Shown piece by piece: positions 22,950 to 35,520 of a stretch of DNA of 64,000 nucleotides (positions are counted from its first letter, which is position 1; each line of letters begins with the position of its first letter). The notes below the pieces were generated by a model that was not told the origin of the DNA, ran no database searches, and worked only from the letters and a program-made list of their open reading frames with translations. Source of the stretch: Lumbricus terrestris (taxonomy: Eukaryota; Annelida; Clitellata; Crassiclitellata; Lumbricidae); contig OX457041.1 in assembly GCA_949752735.1 (NCBI GenBank), positions 24,060,527-24,124,526 of the forward strand, written 5' to 3'. A program made the position numbers and the translations under genes.

Positions 22950-25900
22950 ATGTATCGTAATTTGACGGTAGATTTAAGAAAACCATGCTGTAGAACGCCA
23001 AGCGAGCAAGACAGAAATGCCATAATATCGGTGAGCATTGATCAATCGGTCGAACACGAATACACACTAGGCCTACATACACAAAGCAGTATACTCGTGG
23101 AGATCATGTTGATAATATTGTAAATTTGTATTGGTAATGATGATGACGAAGACAACGATGATGACGATGATGATTGGACCAGTTGCTAAATATGATGACA
23201 ATGATGATTGTCCTTTTGCGAATTGACGTACTTCACATGATGAAGGCGCTATAGAAGTTTCTTAAATTAGATTAAAATAGATTAGTATTTGTACACCAAG
23301 TATACTGCCCTTTAAAATGTTTGTTTCTCGTGTTTGTTTGCGTTGATTGAATGAAGAAGTTATATATAGATCGTCAGTTATCTGCAATTTTTATGTTTGT
23401 TTTTAGGTAAACTTGTGCTTGCCTGCTTATAATGTCAATTATATTCCAATTTTCTCTGCAGGCTTTTTATCAATGCGATCTTGGAAAGAAGGGCTACCTG
23501 GACAAAGAAGACCTGAAAGTGGCAAATGTGGCTTTGTTTGGTTAAAAACCTTCTAAGGTATTGTCAGGCCTTTTTACATTAAGTAAGCAAGTATGTCCTC
23601 TAGATCTAGTGTACCAATTGCTAACTGCATTCGGGTCTAAATTTTAGAATGCCCTATAATCTATAATATTGTGTTTTAATCTCTATTATTATTTTTTCAA
23701 ATATGTTGTCTATTGCATTTTTATAAAAATAAGATTGAAACAAGATAGAATCATCCAATAATAGATCTTTACAGGCCAAACTGTCTGCAGCAGGTAAAAC
23801 TTTGTTATGGGCACAGGAGTGCACCGAATGTAAATCTGGTTTTGTGGATCTTAGCCTCAAACTAAAGATTAAGCAGAAAGGATAGTGTGGAAAGTGTAGA
23901 AATTAGAATTACATTCATGTTAAGCTAACCCCCAATATAGACTAGCATGACTTATATATGTGGTGATGGGACTTTAATTATATCAGCAGCTTGTCAGTCC
24001 TCTCTGTCAGTCTCTTTGTCTCTTTCTCTCTCATTTGCTACCTCAGAAGTGATACAACCACAGAGTTTTCTGGATTCTGTATTGCAACAGAAATCTTGAA
24101 TTGTGTATCTTGACATGTACTGGGTCCTAGCATATCTGATAAGTGACTTTCTACTTTCTGCAAGTTAAGTTTTTCTAAATGCCAATAAATTTTCTTAATA
24201 ACAATACTTGTAGCGACATTAATATATAATCCAGACACGGTGGGATGCAACATGGGGTCATATAATGCATGGATTGCACGCATCTTACATATCGCTTGCC
24301 ATGACCTTCTGAGGTTCAGCAGCTATATAAACTGGTGTAAATAAATAGTCAGAGGGAATTATGCTGCTCTTGACCTATATGGATTTAAAAAATCAATTTT
24401 ATTTGCAGGTTGAAGTCCTGCGAATGTTGGCAGATCAGAGTGCTTGTAATAATACTGGAGAAACCACAACTGGTACCAGCTACATTTCTCTTTGAATAAA
24501 TCTAATCAAATCGTATAAAATGCCAATAGTTTGATTGTAATTATAACAAAAACAAGTGTCTGTGTCTGTTTTGTCTGATTAGATCATAAATATGATTTAT
24601 AGTTAACTTGACCAAAAGCTGATAGAGGGACAGAGCAGGTCTGTTTTTAAGGAATTTTTAGAACTGCACAACTCCTTCTTTCCTTTCCGATTCTCCATGG
24701 TAAATTACTTCCAGTCGGCGGACAATGACTTTTTTGCTAGTTTTAACTGTACAGAAGTGCTTCTACAACTGCACATTTTGTGTACAACTTCACGTTAAAA
24801 AAGGCCCTGAGACAGAGAAAGATATGCTGCTATGTTACTATTATATACGGAGGAATGGAGCAGTGAAAGCATTTCGAATATGACACACAAAATTATGGTT
24901 ATTTTAGACAAAATAGAGTAGTTATTGAGGTTACTTTGATGCAATTGTAATTGATTGAGCTAAAGTCATCATCAATGATTGTGCCAAGATGTCACTAAGT
25001 TGGATGCGAAATCTAATTCAGTTTAAGTTAGACCTTTTAAAAATAATGTGGGACTCTGTGGAATGCTATGGTTTCTAGAGTTTTCAGTTATTTTTACGCT
25101 GGTGACACCTGGTGTCAGTTTCTTTGTACTGCCTCTTATGAGTTATCTATAATAACTTTTTTTGCCGTGCTAGAGTCTGGAGCGCTTCTGAGTAGTTCCC
25201 TTGAAGAAGCGCTATATAAATTCTTGAATGAATGAATGAATGAGGGAATGAATCTAGTTCATCGCTTCATGAATTATGGTACATGAAGATGATTGATTAT
25301 TTTATAATAAAAGACTATTTTGAGAAATGTGATGAGCTGTTTTACAAAATAACAGAACACAGAACGAGCTGAAACCATTGATATCACGCTGTAGTTGCCA
25401 CTTCCACCGAGTCCACCATTTTCTTTCTCTTGCAGTTTTCAATCTTGCAAACTCAACATGGGTTGAATTCAACCTCTAAACCTCATGCAGTCACAGTACA
25501 TATTTTATAAATGGCTAAAACTTTAGCTGCCAATCTGTTTTTATGTGCAACAGGAAAATTTATCTGGTCACTGCAAATCAAGCAGGTTGTACTACCAGTA
25601 TTTGAAGTATGCCAGAGCAAAGTCTGTAAGTAGTAAAATAAGATTGATGTCAATGCTCTGGTAGCCACAGGAAGACAGACAGACAGTGCAGTCAAAACAC
25701 GGAGATATCTACACTCTACAGTGTATGTAAGCATCATTATAGAGTAGTAGAATGTAAAAATTCTTTAGAATGTTGTGTGATGTATGTGTGTTTTCTTGTA
25801 TCTATTTCAGGTAACGGTTTTTTCTTGTATCTATTGCAGCTCTTAACTTAGAGTCCTTCACAAATCTCATGCTACGCAAGATGTCGGCAAGTGACGAAGA

Positions 25901-26996
25901 CGATGAAATTCGGAGCATTTTTCTGGCTTTTGATGCTCAGTGTAAGTTGTTCATGCGAATTTCCCTTTAGCCTTTCGCCTTTCTGTCTGTTGTTTTTCAT
26001 TTTCGCTTGATAAAATCTTCCTTCAATATCAATATCAATGATATTGTTGAAGCCAAGATGCAAAAGCTGAGGCATGGACTTTATGGGTTGAGGCTAGAAT
26101 TTTTAAGGCCATAGCCAGAGGCTTCAAGTCACAGGCCCTAAGACTGAGTTCAGGACCCTCAAGGCTGAGTCCGCAGACCCAAGGCTGAGGCCAAGACCCA
26201 CATTATTTGTAGAGCAGCAACAAAATACCAGAAACCCACATTATTTATAGAGCAGCAACAAAATATCGGAGCAACCTGGTAGGTTAAGAAAGGTGTTTTA
26301 TCTGATAGCCCGTGTGATGCTTCAATTGCAGCAAAAGCCCTTGGCATGACGTCATCTTTATTTTGCCTAATAAATTGATCCTTGCAACTGGCATAATTAT
26401 CATCGGTGATCTTCTGTTGAAGGTCGTGGTTTCTTGACCTTGAGTGACCTTCAGAGAGCAGTGTCGATTACAGCTCCCCATCTGCCTTCACATGCCATTG
26501 AAACCGCGTTCAGGTAACGTTCTCAATCAAATTGCGGTTTGTCTGGTTATTCTGCGACCAATCATTTAGTGATTATGTCATTCATTCTGTAGATCTGCTC
26601 ATGCATTCTATCAACTATTGATTCCACTGTTCTGCACTGAATTGTTATGAAGTCAATCACCGAGTCAATTTGTCTGACAGTCATTATGCGATTCATTGAA
26701 TTGCTTTTTTTAAAGAAAACCTGACGAAGAATATGGACAATTTGAAGCCATATTGAAGATATTTTGACAAAATAATTACCCATACTGGTGGTGGAATGAG
26801 TATCAGCACTTTTCAGAAATCAGTATTGATACTAGTGATGAAACGAGTACTGGTGCTTGATGCAGAACGAGTACTTAATGGTGTGGTGCGTGTGTTGGTA
26901 ATTCTGTGCAGGGAAATCGATCGAGACGGTGACGGAAGAGTGAGCTACCGTGATTTTGAATTCATGATGAAATACGATCCTGATTCGCATATATGA
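22950..26996 (+). CDS. EFCAB11: EF-hand domain-containing protein 11-like, six exons, one in-frame stop
   Basis: Exons are 22950-23030, 23462-23557, 24409-24472, 25840-25941, 26423-26513 and 26912-26996. All introns are GT-AG and the phases agree, giving 172 codons plus TGA; family members are about 160 residues. The ATG has an in-frame TAA three codons upstream. The first helix-loop (QCDLGKKGYLDKEDLK), FDAQCRGFLTLSDL (from residue 111) and the last loop DRDGDGRVSYRD (148-159) follow the EFCAB11 pattern. Only the last loop has a full set of calcium-coordinating positions, so this is a putative calcium binder of unknown cellular role. Codon 55 (23543-23545) is TAA inside the GYKPSK-type motif, where TAT would give Tyr. 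That means a nonsense allele, a pseudogene or a sequence error. The other exons look constrained. An hAT MITE lies just upstream and another in intron 3. Confidence 0.85.
24636..24809. mobile_element. hAT-type MITE in EFCAB11 intron 3
   Basis: Ends are CAGGTCTGTTTTTAA and TTAAAAAAGGCCCTG, with flanks GGACAGAG and AGACAGAG (7 of 8 identical). It is a sibling of the element at 45,500-45,694, sharing AACTGCACAAC, TACAACTGCAC and TTGTGTACAAC. It does not code for protein. Confidence 0.75.
25175..25245 (+). repeat. LINE 3-prime tail with (TGAA)n
   Basis: Hairpin AGCGCTTCT/AGAAGCGCT (25181-25189 with 25205-25213), then ATATAAATTCT and a TGAA microsatellite. It is the same tail type as at 2.6 and 10.9 kb and lies in intron 3 of EFCAB11. 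Confidence 0.6.
25792..25839 (+). promoter_or_regulatory. Tandemly duplicated 3-prime splice site
   Basis: TTTCTTGTATCTATTTCAG (ending 25810) and TTTCTTGTATCTATTGCAG (ending 25839) lie 29 bp apart. Only the second fits the reading phase of EFCAB11 exon 4. The first is followed directly by GTAACG, so it has the CAG|GTAA shape of a recursive splice site or zero-length exon. Confidence 0.6.
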
Positions 26997-27388
26997 TGAT
27001 GACAAGATTCTAACCGGACAGCATGGGGTGCTGCAGAAATAACAGTTGCTCTACATAAAGTGATACTTTACATGTACACCAGAGCATTGTAAATGCTTCA
27101 GTGCAACGTACTTCATCGGAAGCCCTGTGCTAATTATGGATATGACATGACCTCATTATTTGGCATTATATATTTGACTTGGTGGCTAAAAGACCACATG
27201 CTGAATGTCACTTTGTGACCTACATGTTAGTATTCTGGGACTGTAATTCTATCACTGTTGGCGCCGAGTTGACCCGAAGATTGGGAGTGCCCAAAATAAC
27301 ATGGAAAAATTCGCGCGTGAGCAGTGAGCACAGAAAATTTGTTTGTCTCTTTTGATAGGAAAGTTATTGAAATTACCTCTGTTCACAG

Positions 27389-27471
27389 GCGAAGACATGG
27401 TCCTGGTTTTATGGGACGAATTCGAAGCCAAAGGACGATCGCAGAGGCGCCCAATGCCGAGCTGGGAAGAG
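27389..27471 (+). CDS. Orphan candidate exon, unidentified
   Basis: Between a good acceptor (CCTCTGTTCACAG) and a GT donor lies an 83-nt open segment that reads EDMVLVLWDEFEAKGRSQRR followed by PMPSWEE. It is GC-richer than the AT-rich flanks. It lies downstream of the EFCAB11 stop, and no partner exon was found. It could be an exon of an unseen gene, a relic or chance. Confidence 0.2.
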
Positions 27472-27663
27472 GTTTGGGTTGGGAAAGTGTTCCTCCCCAT
27501 TTTCAACAAAAATTTTATTGCTATTTTAACGAAATTGCTCATCATAGTCATGGTTTAAGACTTGAAAAGCATCCTTGCCATTGTTTAAAAAGTTCCACAT
27601 TTTAAGCTGTTATATCATCAAAATTTCCAATTATTTCGTTTCTTAAAGACATGGTAAGACTTC

Positions 27664-27669
27664 AATAAA
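27664..27669 (+). promoter_or_regulatory. Candidate polyA signal for EFCAB11
   Basis: AATAAA is followed about 20 bp later by T-rich sequence, 0.67 kb after the EFCAB11 stop codon. It is the first canonical hexamer I notice downstream. Confidence 0.35.
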
Positions 27670-27965
27670 TGTTCTTCACAATTGTTTAAAAAATGTTGAT
27701 CACTCTTTGGGTCAACATGCACTTCTCTTGGAATCCACACAGAAGCACTCTCCCCTAAATAGGTCATCAGACTCAAATTTTGCACAAGAAGTCAAACAAT
27801 TTTGTCTACATTAGCCACTATTTAGTGAGCCAATGTTAACACTGTGAAAATGACGTCTTTGAAATAGTTTTAACAGACAATTTAGTCAAGGCTGATTTGT
27901 TGTTGCAGACAAAACAATATTCCGCTTTTGTGATGCTGGGAGGTGACCCTCGCGCAGTGAGGAGT

Positions 27966-30080
27966 AGGGTGTCCCAAAAAAACTTTTTCTTGAAATTCTT
28001 TGGTCACCCCAGTCAAAAAGTTTCCTATGGAGATGATAATGTTTGTGTAATTTTTTTGAATTTTTAAAATAATTTTTAGGGGTCCCCCCCAGGCTCGACA
28101 TTTTATATATAGCGTATTATGATATTCGTGTGCAAATATTCAATATATGAGGCAACGCCATTCACACCACATATATTTTAAATGCTTTTGCACAAAATAT
28201 GATATGTCATACTATGTAATTGCTCAAAAAATGTTATGCTGTATTTTTCTCAGACTGGTTTTGCAGTTAATTGCCTGAAATTTGACAAAATTGATATATG
28301 CCCAGACTTTCATATAGGCTATTATTAGAATTTGGAATATTATTTAACCATTATTGACTACTATAACAATTCGAGCAGTTATTCAAAAAATGGTATACTT
28401 TGAGATGGCATATTGGTACACAGTACCAAATGTGAGATAGCCACATGTTTGGTTCAATCAGTAGTAACTTCACTACATCGGAAGAAGTGACTCAAGTGAG
28501 TCATGGTTGCAATCTGGGAAGTACTTTCGATGCTTTTCAACAGCTTGCAACTGGAACTGTTTATGGCTTTCATTTGTTATGGCATTAAATGTCTGTATCA
28601 GGCACAGCCATTGACACATGCCAAGTTGTTCACGATTACAATGTCGTAATTGAACGATTTTCCAGATGGTCAAACCTCTCTAGAAAGCTGTCGTCAATGC
28701 CGGTAGTCTGGAAAGAGCTTTGAGAGAAATTTAGCTCTGGTAAAGCTGTGGAAGAAAGTTGGCCAAGTGAGATCCAATTTCGGTGTCATGTATAGTATGA
28801 GAGTTGCTTCCTTGTGTGGTGTTAAGAGATCGGAAAACAATTCAAGAGTTGTGTGATCTGGACTGAAGTATCAAGAATTGCATTGCATTACTTTAAGTGC
28901 AGTAATACTGAGACCACGCAGGATAATCATAATTATGCTTGTAATCTTCTAACTAGCATGATGCAATTAAATGGAGCATCAGCTGAGGTCGGACAGTGCA
29001 CCAGGATAGGATGTAGGCTTACACTGATACAACAAAAATGGTTAAAGTGATTTAATTACAAATGAATGTCTGTATATGTTAAACAGATGACAGTCTCGTT
29101 TCCATAGAACAGCACTCCATTTTCATTGAGTAATATAACGGCCTTTGCCATACAGCGTACTCTATCTGAAGAGCATCAAACTTGCAAATACCAGTTATGT
29201 TTGGTACATCCATCCCACCATCAACTCAGCAAATGTAAGGAATTCATGGAAATCCTACATATGGTTATGCTCTGTGAGCCTGATCCAAAAAGCAAGTTTT
29301 AAAGCCCTCAGTTTACAATAATTATCTTTGGGGATTTTTGCTGCAGAAACTGACGTTTGTTTAATTTGAACCAGTTTTCATCAAACATCTTGAAAACACA
29401 GAATATCTGCAGCCTTGTAGATGGTCAAAGACATGTATAAAAGTTGCTGGAAAGCATCACCTCAAAGATAGCACAAGTTCTCATTATAGATGGTCAATTA
29501 ATCAACTTTGACAGTGCTTTAGTTTTACTGTGGCTTGCCATGACAATAAAATTAACCAATATTGTAATATATAAAATATGTAACCGTTAACCCATATTTG
29601 CATTAGGGCCTATGTAACAGACTGTAGTGAAAAGGATATATCAAACAGTCTGAAATTTCGTTTTGCATACTTAACGAAATGGCTGCTCCATACATGAAAA
29701 CCTACGAAACAGCAGCTCTGCATGAAATTATGTATGTATGTATATGTAATATTATATTATATATGTATGTATATATAATTTTATATATATATATATATAT
29801 ATAGCATATACAATATATATATGTGGTGTACTTATTCATAATGAAAATGGTGTTGGGCTGCAAAAAACCCAAGGTTCATGAAATCACGTATGAGTGATAT
29901 TGATAATCATTGCGGCAGACCACAATGTATTTTTATGATATCTTATAACCCTGTGGGGGGACCCCTAAATGTCCTTGAAAAAATTTGAAATATTTTCCCT
30001 AAAGTTATTTTCCACCAATGATACTTTTTGACTGGGGAGACTTAGCATTTTCACAAATGACCTCAAATTGGGACACCCTA
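27966..30080. mobile_element. 2.1-kb DNA transposon with long imperfect inverted ends
   Basis: The ends are TAGGGTGTCCCA and its exact complement. The 8-bp target duplication GTGAGGAG is perfect (27958-27965 and 30081-30088). The inverted similarity extends over about 130 bp, including CCCAGTCAAAAAGT near both ends and TTTAGGGGTCCCCCC as the inner boundary. The interior has only short ORFs (up to 66 codons) and none matches a transposase, so it is non-autonomous or strongly decayed. An 8-bp duplication fits hAT. Confidence 0.8.
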
Positions 30081-30088
30081 GTGAGGAG

Positions 30089-33000
30089 CCTAGCAGAGTC
30101 GGTACCCATGATTGTCGATTTGATCATGCTTAGTAATGACAATAACAAGTTGTTTTCTAGACGCACTTGTGCTGATGCAGATTTGCCGATTGCATTGTTT
30201 GCACGAATAACGCAGCAGATGAAATAACGAGTTTTCATAATGCCCAATTGTCATTATTCTACAGGCATCAGACTGATTTCATTGTCCCACTCTATGAAAT
30301 TCTGTTCTCAGATATAATTTATTAAAATATTCCTGATGAAATTAGTTTATTAGCAACAGCACAGAATGATGTTCTGTTTCCAGTGAATAGCAACTGCAGA
30401 GCATGTTTAAGCAATTTTTCTGGAATTATAGACAGATTACACAATGGTTAAGTAGTTTATGGTTAGTGTGCTGAATCATAACTTTGCGAGTTCTGCTTAA
30501 TTTGTGCCTGTACACCCTTAAGTGGGATTATCAAGTAAATAAGAATATCCTTTAATAAAACCAATTTCGTAACACATTTTGGTGTGCAATCAAAAATAGT
30601 CCTGCATTTCTGTAAGAAAAACCGTCAATCTCGAGTGGCTAGGGAGAGCTGTGACCAAACAGCCTCATATGCACAGGCTGAGAAATTGAAGTCTCGCCAC
30701 TTTGCATTCATAGTTGTGTCTCAAGTTGAACCTGGGGACTGCCTTTTCATTCACCATTGGGCAAATAGGTCTACCAAGTTTTTTATCTTCCCACCTGCTG
30801 ATTCCAGCTACAGATTTAGCATCCATGCCATTATTCAACTCAAGCCATTGTTCAAACAATTTAATTCAATTTAATTTAATTCAATTTAATAGTTGACAAA
30901 GCTAACTCTAAACAATAGTAGAAAAGAAAAAAACAATGAAGAGAATATACAGACAAAAAATGGCAAAAAACATCAAGTTGCAATCCTCAATTTACAAATG
31001 ATTACAAGTAAAAAATTCGAATAGAACTTTAGTATGTCAATTATATGCAGTGGAATCTGTATCCATTTCTCACAATAGCAACATGTTAATGTTCGGCAAG
31101 AGTTTTAAGGCAAAAATAAGTCATACAAAACAATAAATTACAAATTTCAGAAGCATTTGCAATATCAAACGAGGCTGTAACATTTGTGTAAGAAACAACA
31201 CAAGCAACATGCGCAAAATTGCGCATATATCAATCTTCAAGAATATTGGAAGTTTTATCACTAGCTGCAATATTTATTTTTATACACTGTACTAATGATT
31301 GCAATAACATTTTGTCACATTAGTTTAACATTGCTTTGGCAGATGTTAACATTAAGGCATTTAAACACTTCTTACATTACATTATTATCATGGTGCAATT
31401 GAAATGCATCTTTTTGCACATCTATAGGCCTAGAACAACATTTTGCAAATAGGATCGTTGCCTACAATAAAGGAATAGGTCATCGAAATGCAAATAGGGA
31501 GATTTGGTAAACAGTTATTTCAGTAGAGCTATTGCATTAAGTAAGTAAGTAAGCAAGTAAATAAATAGCCTTTATTAGCATCTGACAAGCGCATATGCAT
31601 AATTAATAACAATAATTAAACACCAACTTCATTTAGACGACATATTTTGCAGCATGTTGGAGCTCCATTAGCTAATTTCCTGGCATAGCCCAAGATATGG
31701 GATAATAATAATAAGATGATTTATATAGTGCCGTAGCTCAGCCGAGGCCGAAGGAAAGGGCGCTGTACACGGGATGTATACAACCACTAGCCTGTTTACA
31801 CTGTCTACCAGGCTTCAATAAATGGTGTGTTTGAGGGAGACTGGCTTCTCACTTTGGATATCCAGGTTATGCATAGGTAGCCCACACTGTGCCAACTGGT
31901 ACCTGGGCACAATGAGCATGGCTGCATTGAAACTGCAATCACAGTTTTGGGACAGGGTGCCAATGGATTAGAACTGTAGTACCATATCCAAATACCGTAC
32001 TCCACCCTGTACCAGTTAGCCTTGGAATGCGGATGCTTCTTGCAAGGTGAGAGGTAATGCAGACAAGACGAAAGAGTGATCTGAAGTAGGTCACTATGTT
32101 AACCTCGTACTACGGACAAAACCATAACATAATGTACACAGAAGCAAAATTATTCTTGGCAAACACAATACTTACTTTAACACATTTAGCACAGGGTTAG
32201 CATATTCTATATCATGACAGTATGACTTTTGGTGAGTTCTGCACTTATCACTAGACATTATATCACTAGACATATCAATCTAATTAATCATTTAATAAAC
32301 TGTAGTATCACTGTAAAAATGTAATACACAATGCTACATATATGGTTCTACAATTAGACCACGTCAACACAACATCAAGTTGCAACATAAATCATTTTAA
32401 CACTTATACTTATTGAATATTAAGTTAGCAGTTTTTTTCTACACTTCCATTAAGTATCTCTAGAGATTAAAATAAAAAGGATGTTTCTAAACATCTCCAA
32501 ATTTGACACAAACTTTCACACAACAAAAGATTTCCAAAGCAAATTTAACTTATAATGCAACAGCTATGTGGCACATAATATTAATAAATAAAACTGAAAA
32601 TATGTAACATCCATTAAATCTTGAAAATTATAAAAGGCCTACATAGGAAATTGCACACAAGTTTGTCCTAAAGAACTCAAGACAGCCATAATAATATTAT
32701 TGTGGTTCTTCATTGCACTGACAAGTTTAATGACTAGTATTAAAATAAATGTGTCTATAAGCTACAAACTATATTTTCCTGAGCAACAGTGACTTTCAAC
32801 ATAAATGACAACATCCAAAAACACTACAAGAAGTGGATATTCAAGAAGAATCTGGTCAACCATTACAAGAGATCATAAGCATGTCTTACATAAATTAAAA
32901 ACACAAATTATATTATGGTCTCTTAAACAAGTGAAAACGCTACAGCCCTTTCATAATCATTTTCACTTACACATGTTTTGCAAATTAGTGATTTAACGAA

Positions 33001-35160
33001 ATGATTAGGTGGTAGCAATTGTTTAAAGTTTCTCTGCTCCCTTTGTTAAGAATTAAAAAATATTAAATAAAGTATACCAACCATTAAATGAAGAAAGTTA
33101 AAAAGCCCTACAGCCTTTCACATAGTTTGACTTGGAATGTTGCATAAACTTAGTGATTGCAGGATACGTGACAAGATAGGCAATTTGATGGCAATTTTTA
33201 AAGTTTGTCTGCTGACTTAGTTAAGAATTAAGTGGACACAAATTTGGAACATATGTACAGAACCCTTACAACCGGTATGAACTACTCTGCTTTCAATAAT
33301 TAGAACTTTGGAAACGTTATGAACTATTCGGGTTCAAGTAATGGACCATTTTAATGAATTAGACCCACATGTGTTTGAATGTAAACCAATTGTTCTTGGA
33401 ACCACTCTAGATTTGGGACTTTTGAACCACTCTTTCAATTAACAACTGTCAAAATCTTTTTGGGGGACACATCGTTTAGCCAAGCAAAATGGTTTCAAAA
33501 TTCAAAATACTGAATATTTAACTTGTAGTGACAATTTTTAAGTATGAAATCTTCAGAAATAATTATTGATATAAAATAGTACGACAATCATATCAGATTA
33601 TGCACATTGTGTTGGAAAGCTCATAATTGTAATTATTGAAAAAAATGATATTCAGTCATGTACTGATCAACAAAAGAAACTGGGCATCACACACAAGCAC
33701 TTGCAAAATATCCAAAATAACGAATACTGTAATGTAAATTAACCATAATGCAGATGTTTATGCAGACAATAAGATGTTTAAAATAAGAGTTACTCCTTAA
33801 AAAGAAATTGATCATATCCAAGAATCTGAGGTGGAGTATAATGGTGTCACAGTGCTAAATACTTTGCAAAAGCAAAGACAAAATATGCTGAATGATCTGG
33901 ACATAAAAATAAATTCAAAGAAATACTTATGGGGCTTGAACACAATTTTGCTCAACTTTGGCTTCAGCCAACAAGAATCAACTGAGATGTTATTGGAACT
34001 TGACTTCATAAATGGCTCAATTTTAATCTTCTCTAAAAATCAGATTCAGACAACAGCTGAGATCAAGGATGTCTCTAAATGTCAAAAAATTTCTAATTTG
34101 AGCATTTGGAAACATCACCAAATTAAAACATTTCAGTGTTTCCTATTAAGAGAAAAACAAATTTAAGTTGATAAATATAGGCCTCTGTAAATACACCAAG
34201 CTGTAAAAGGCAGAAATTGCAAAGATTGTCAGTCAGCAGTTTCATATCAGTTTAAGAACATTTGAATTTCAAACCCGATCACAAAATTAACGTCAAATTT
34301 ATATAACCAATGACAAGGCATCAAACCCAAAAAAGTGACTATGAATCTGAATATTTTCATCATAACCGCAATTTATTTGTAATAAAGTTTAATGAGTAAG
34401 GATTGGTTTCAAGTGGAAAAACTGCTGTCCGTTAACGCTAGAGCACCAGCTTCGGCAAAGGTTTGAATTTACTTAATGTAACACATTAATACGCAGTGCT
34501 TAAAGTGTAGAAAAAGAAGTGCCTACACGCCATCCATGACTGTCCAGCCACACTTTAAGCCCTTAATACGCATAATGCAAGTATCCATCCATCAAATAAT
34601 TAGTAACATAAAAGTAGACAGTGGGAGAGAAATTGTTCAAGAATGCTCCATTGAGTCAACTGGTAACTGCGCAGCTGATATTGGAAAGCCGTAGGCTGTG
34701 TGCTAAACAGAAATCAAGAGTCGAGACAAAATTGAAAGCCTTAAGCTGTAGCTGTACGTCAAAGAGACATAAGAAACATAATGGAAGAGAGAACCAAAAT
34801 ATTTGCAGATGACGTACAAAAACAAATTTTATGCCATTGAAAGGTGGAGAGATTTTTTTTCATGGTTCGTACTATCCAGTCAGAAGTCGAATGGTCTTGG
34901 TTCGAATCTGGACTTGATTTCCGATTTCCTTCATGATGGGGAGCGTGAAGACGATGTCATCCATTACGTCGCTGTTTGGAGCACGGACAAAGAGGTGGAC
35001 CTGGATGGAATGAAGAAACGTAACGTAATGTAAACATGTGGAAGATATGTATATAAAGAAAACTAACAAAGTGCAAAAGGGAAGAAAATTTAATGTACTG
35101 CATTGTAAGCAAAAATAATGTTACTAAAGCAATGGGAAAAAATTTAAAAATTGTGTAACG
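30089..35160. other. No gene recognised, AT-rich
   Basis: Low-GC sequence with scattered ORFs below 115 codons and no family resemblance. A LINE-tail-like TTTATATAGTGCC ... GGGCGCTGTACACGG segment lies at about 31,715-31,770. A plus-strand ORF at 33,831-34,166 (111 codons, Asn/Ile/Leu/Gln rich) has the composition of its surroundings and is not supported. Confidence 0.45.
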
Positions 35161-35161
35161 G

Positions 35162-35372
35162 TTTGTAACACATCTGTATAAAATAAATATGTAACCCATT
35201 TGCATAAAATAAATTATGTAAGCCATCTGCATAAAATAAATTATGTAACCCATCTGCATAAAATAAATTATGTAAGCCACCTACATAAAATAAATTATGT
35301 AACCCATTTGCAGAAAATAAATTATGTAACCCATCTGCATAAAATAAATTAAGTAACCAGTAACCCATCTGC
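35162..35372. repeat. 27-bp tandem repeat, about 7 copies
   Basis: Units carry ATAAAATAAATTATGTAA plus CCCATCTGC. Nine codons per unit keep one minus frame open as a Tyr/Ile/Met-rich 9-residue repeat, with no sign of selection. Confidence 0.9.
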
Positions 35373-35393
35373 ATATGTGACGACAGACAGCGT

Positions 35394-35520
35394 TGAGCTT
35401 TTTCTATTGTGGGTCCCGCTATCTGGAACATTGGCTTCTCGCTAACCTTGCAACTTATGCCTAGGCTAAATTCACCTGCTTTTTATAAGTTGCTCAAATC
35501 TTACTTTTTTTAGCTGGAAC
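35394..35520 (+). repeat. LINE ORF2 C-terminal remnant
   Basis: A plus frame reads AFSIVGPAIWN followed by FSLTLQLMPRLNSPAFYKLL with small breaks. This is the xFSxxxPxxWN end of a non-LTR ORF2, of the same family as at 10,530. The hairpin is not kept. Confidence 0.5.

Noticed and set aside
33831..34166. 111-codon plus-strand ORF
   Set aside because: Composition matches the AT-rich surroundings; no motif, no partner exon, no promoter-like sequence.
35144..35431. Tyr/Ile/Met-rich repeat ORF on minus
   Set aside because: Product of the 27-bp tandem repeat, whose period is a multiple of 3.
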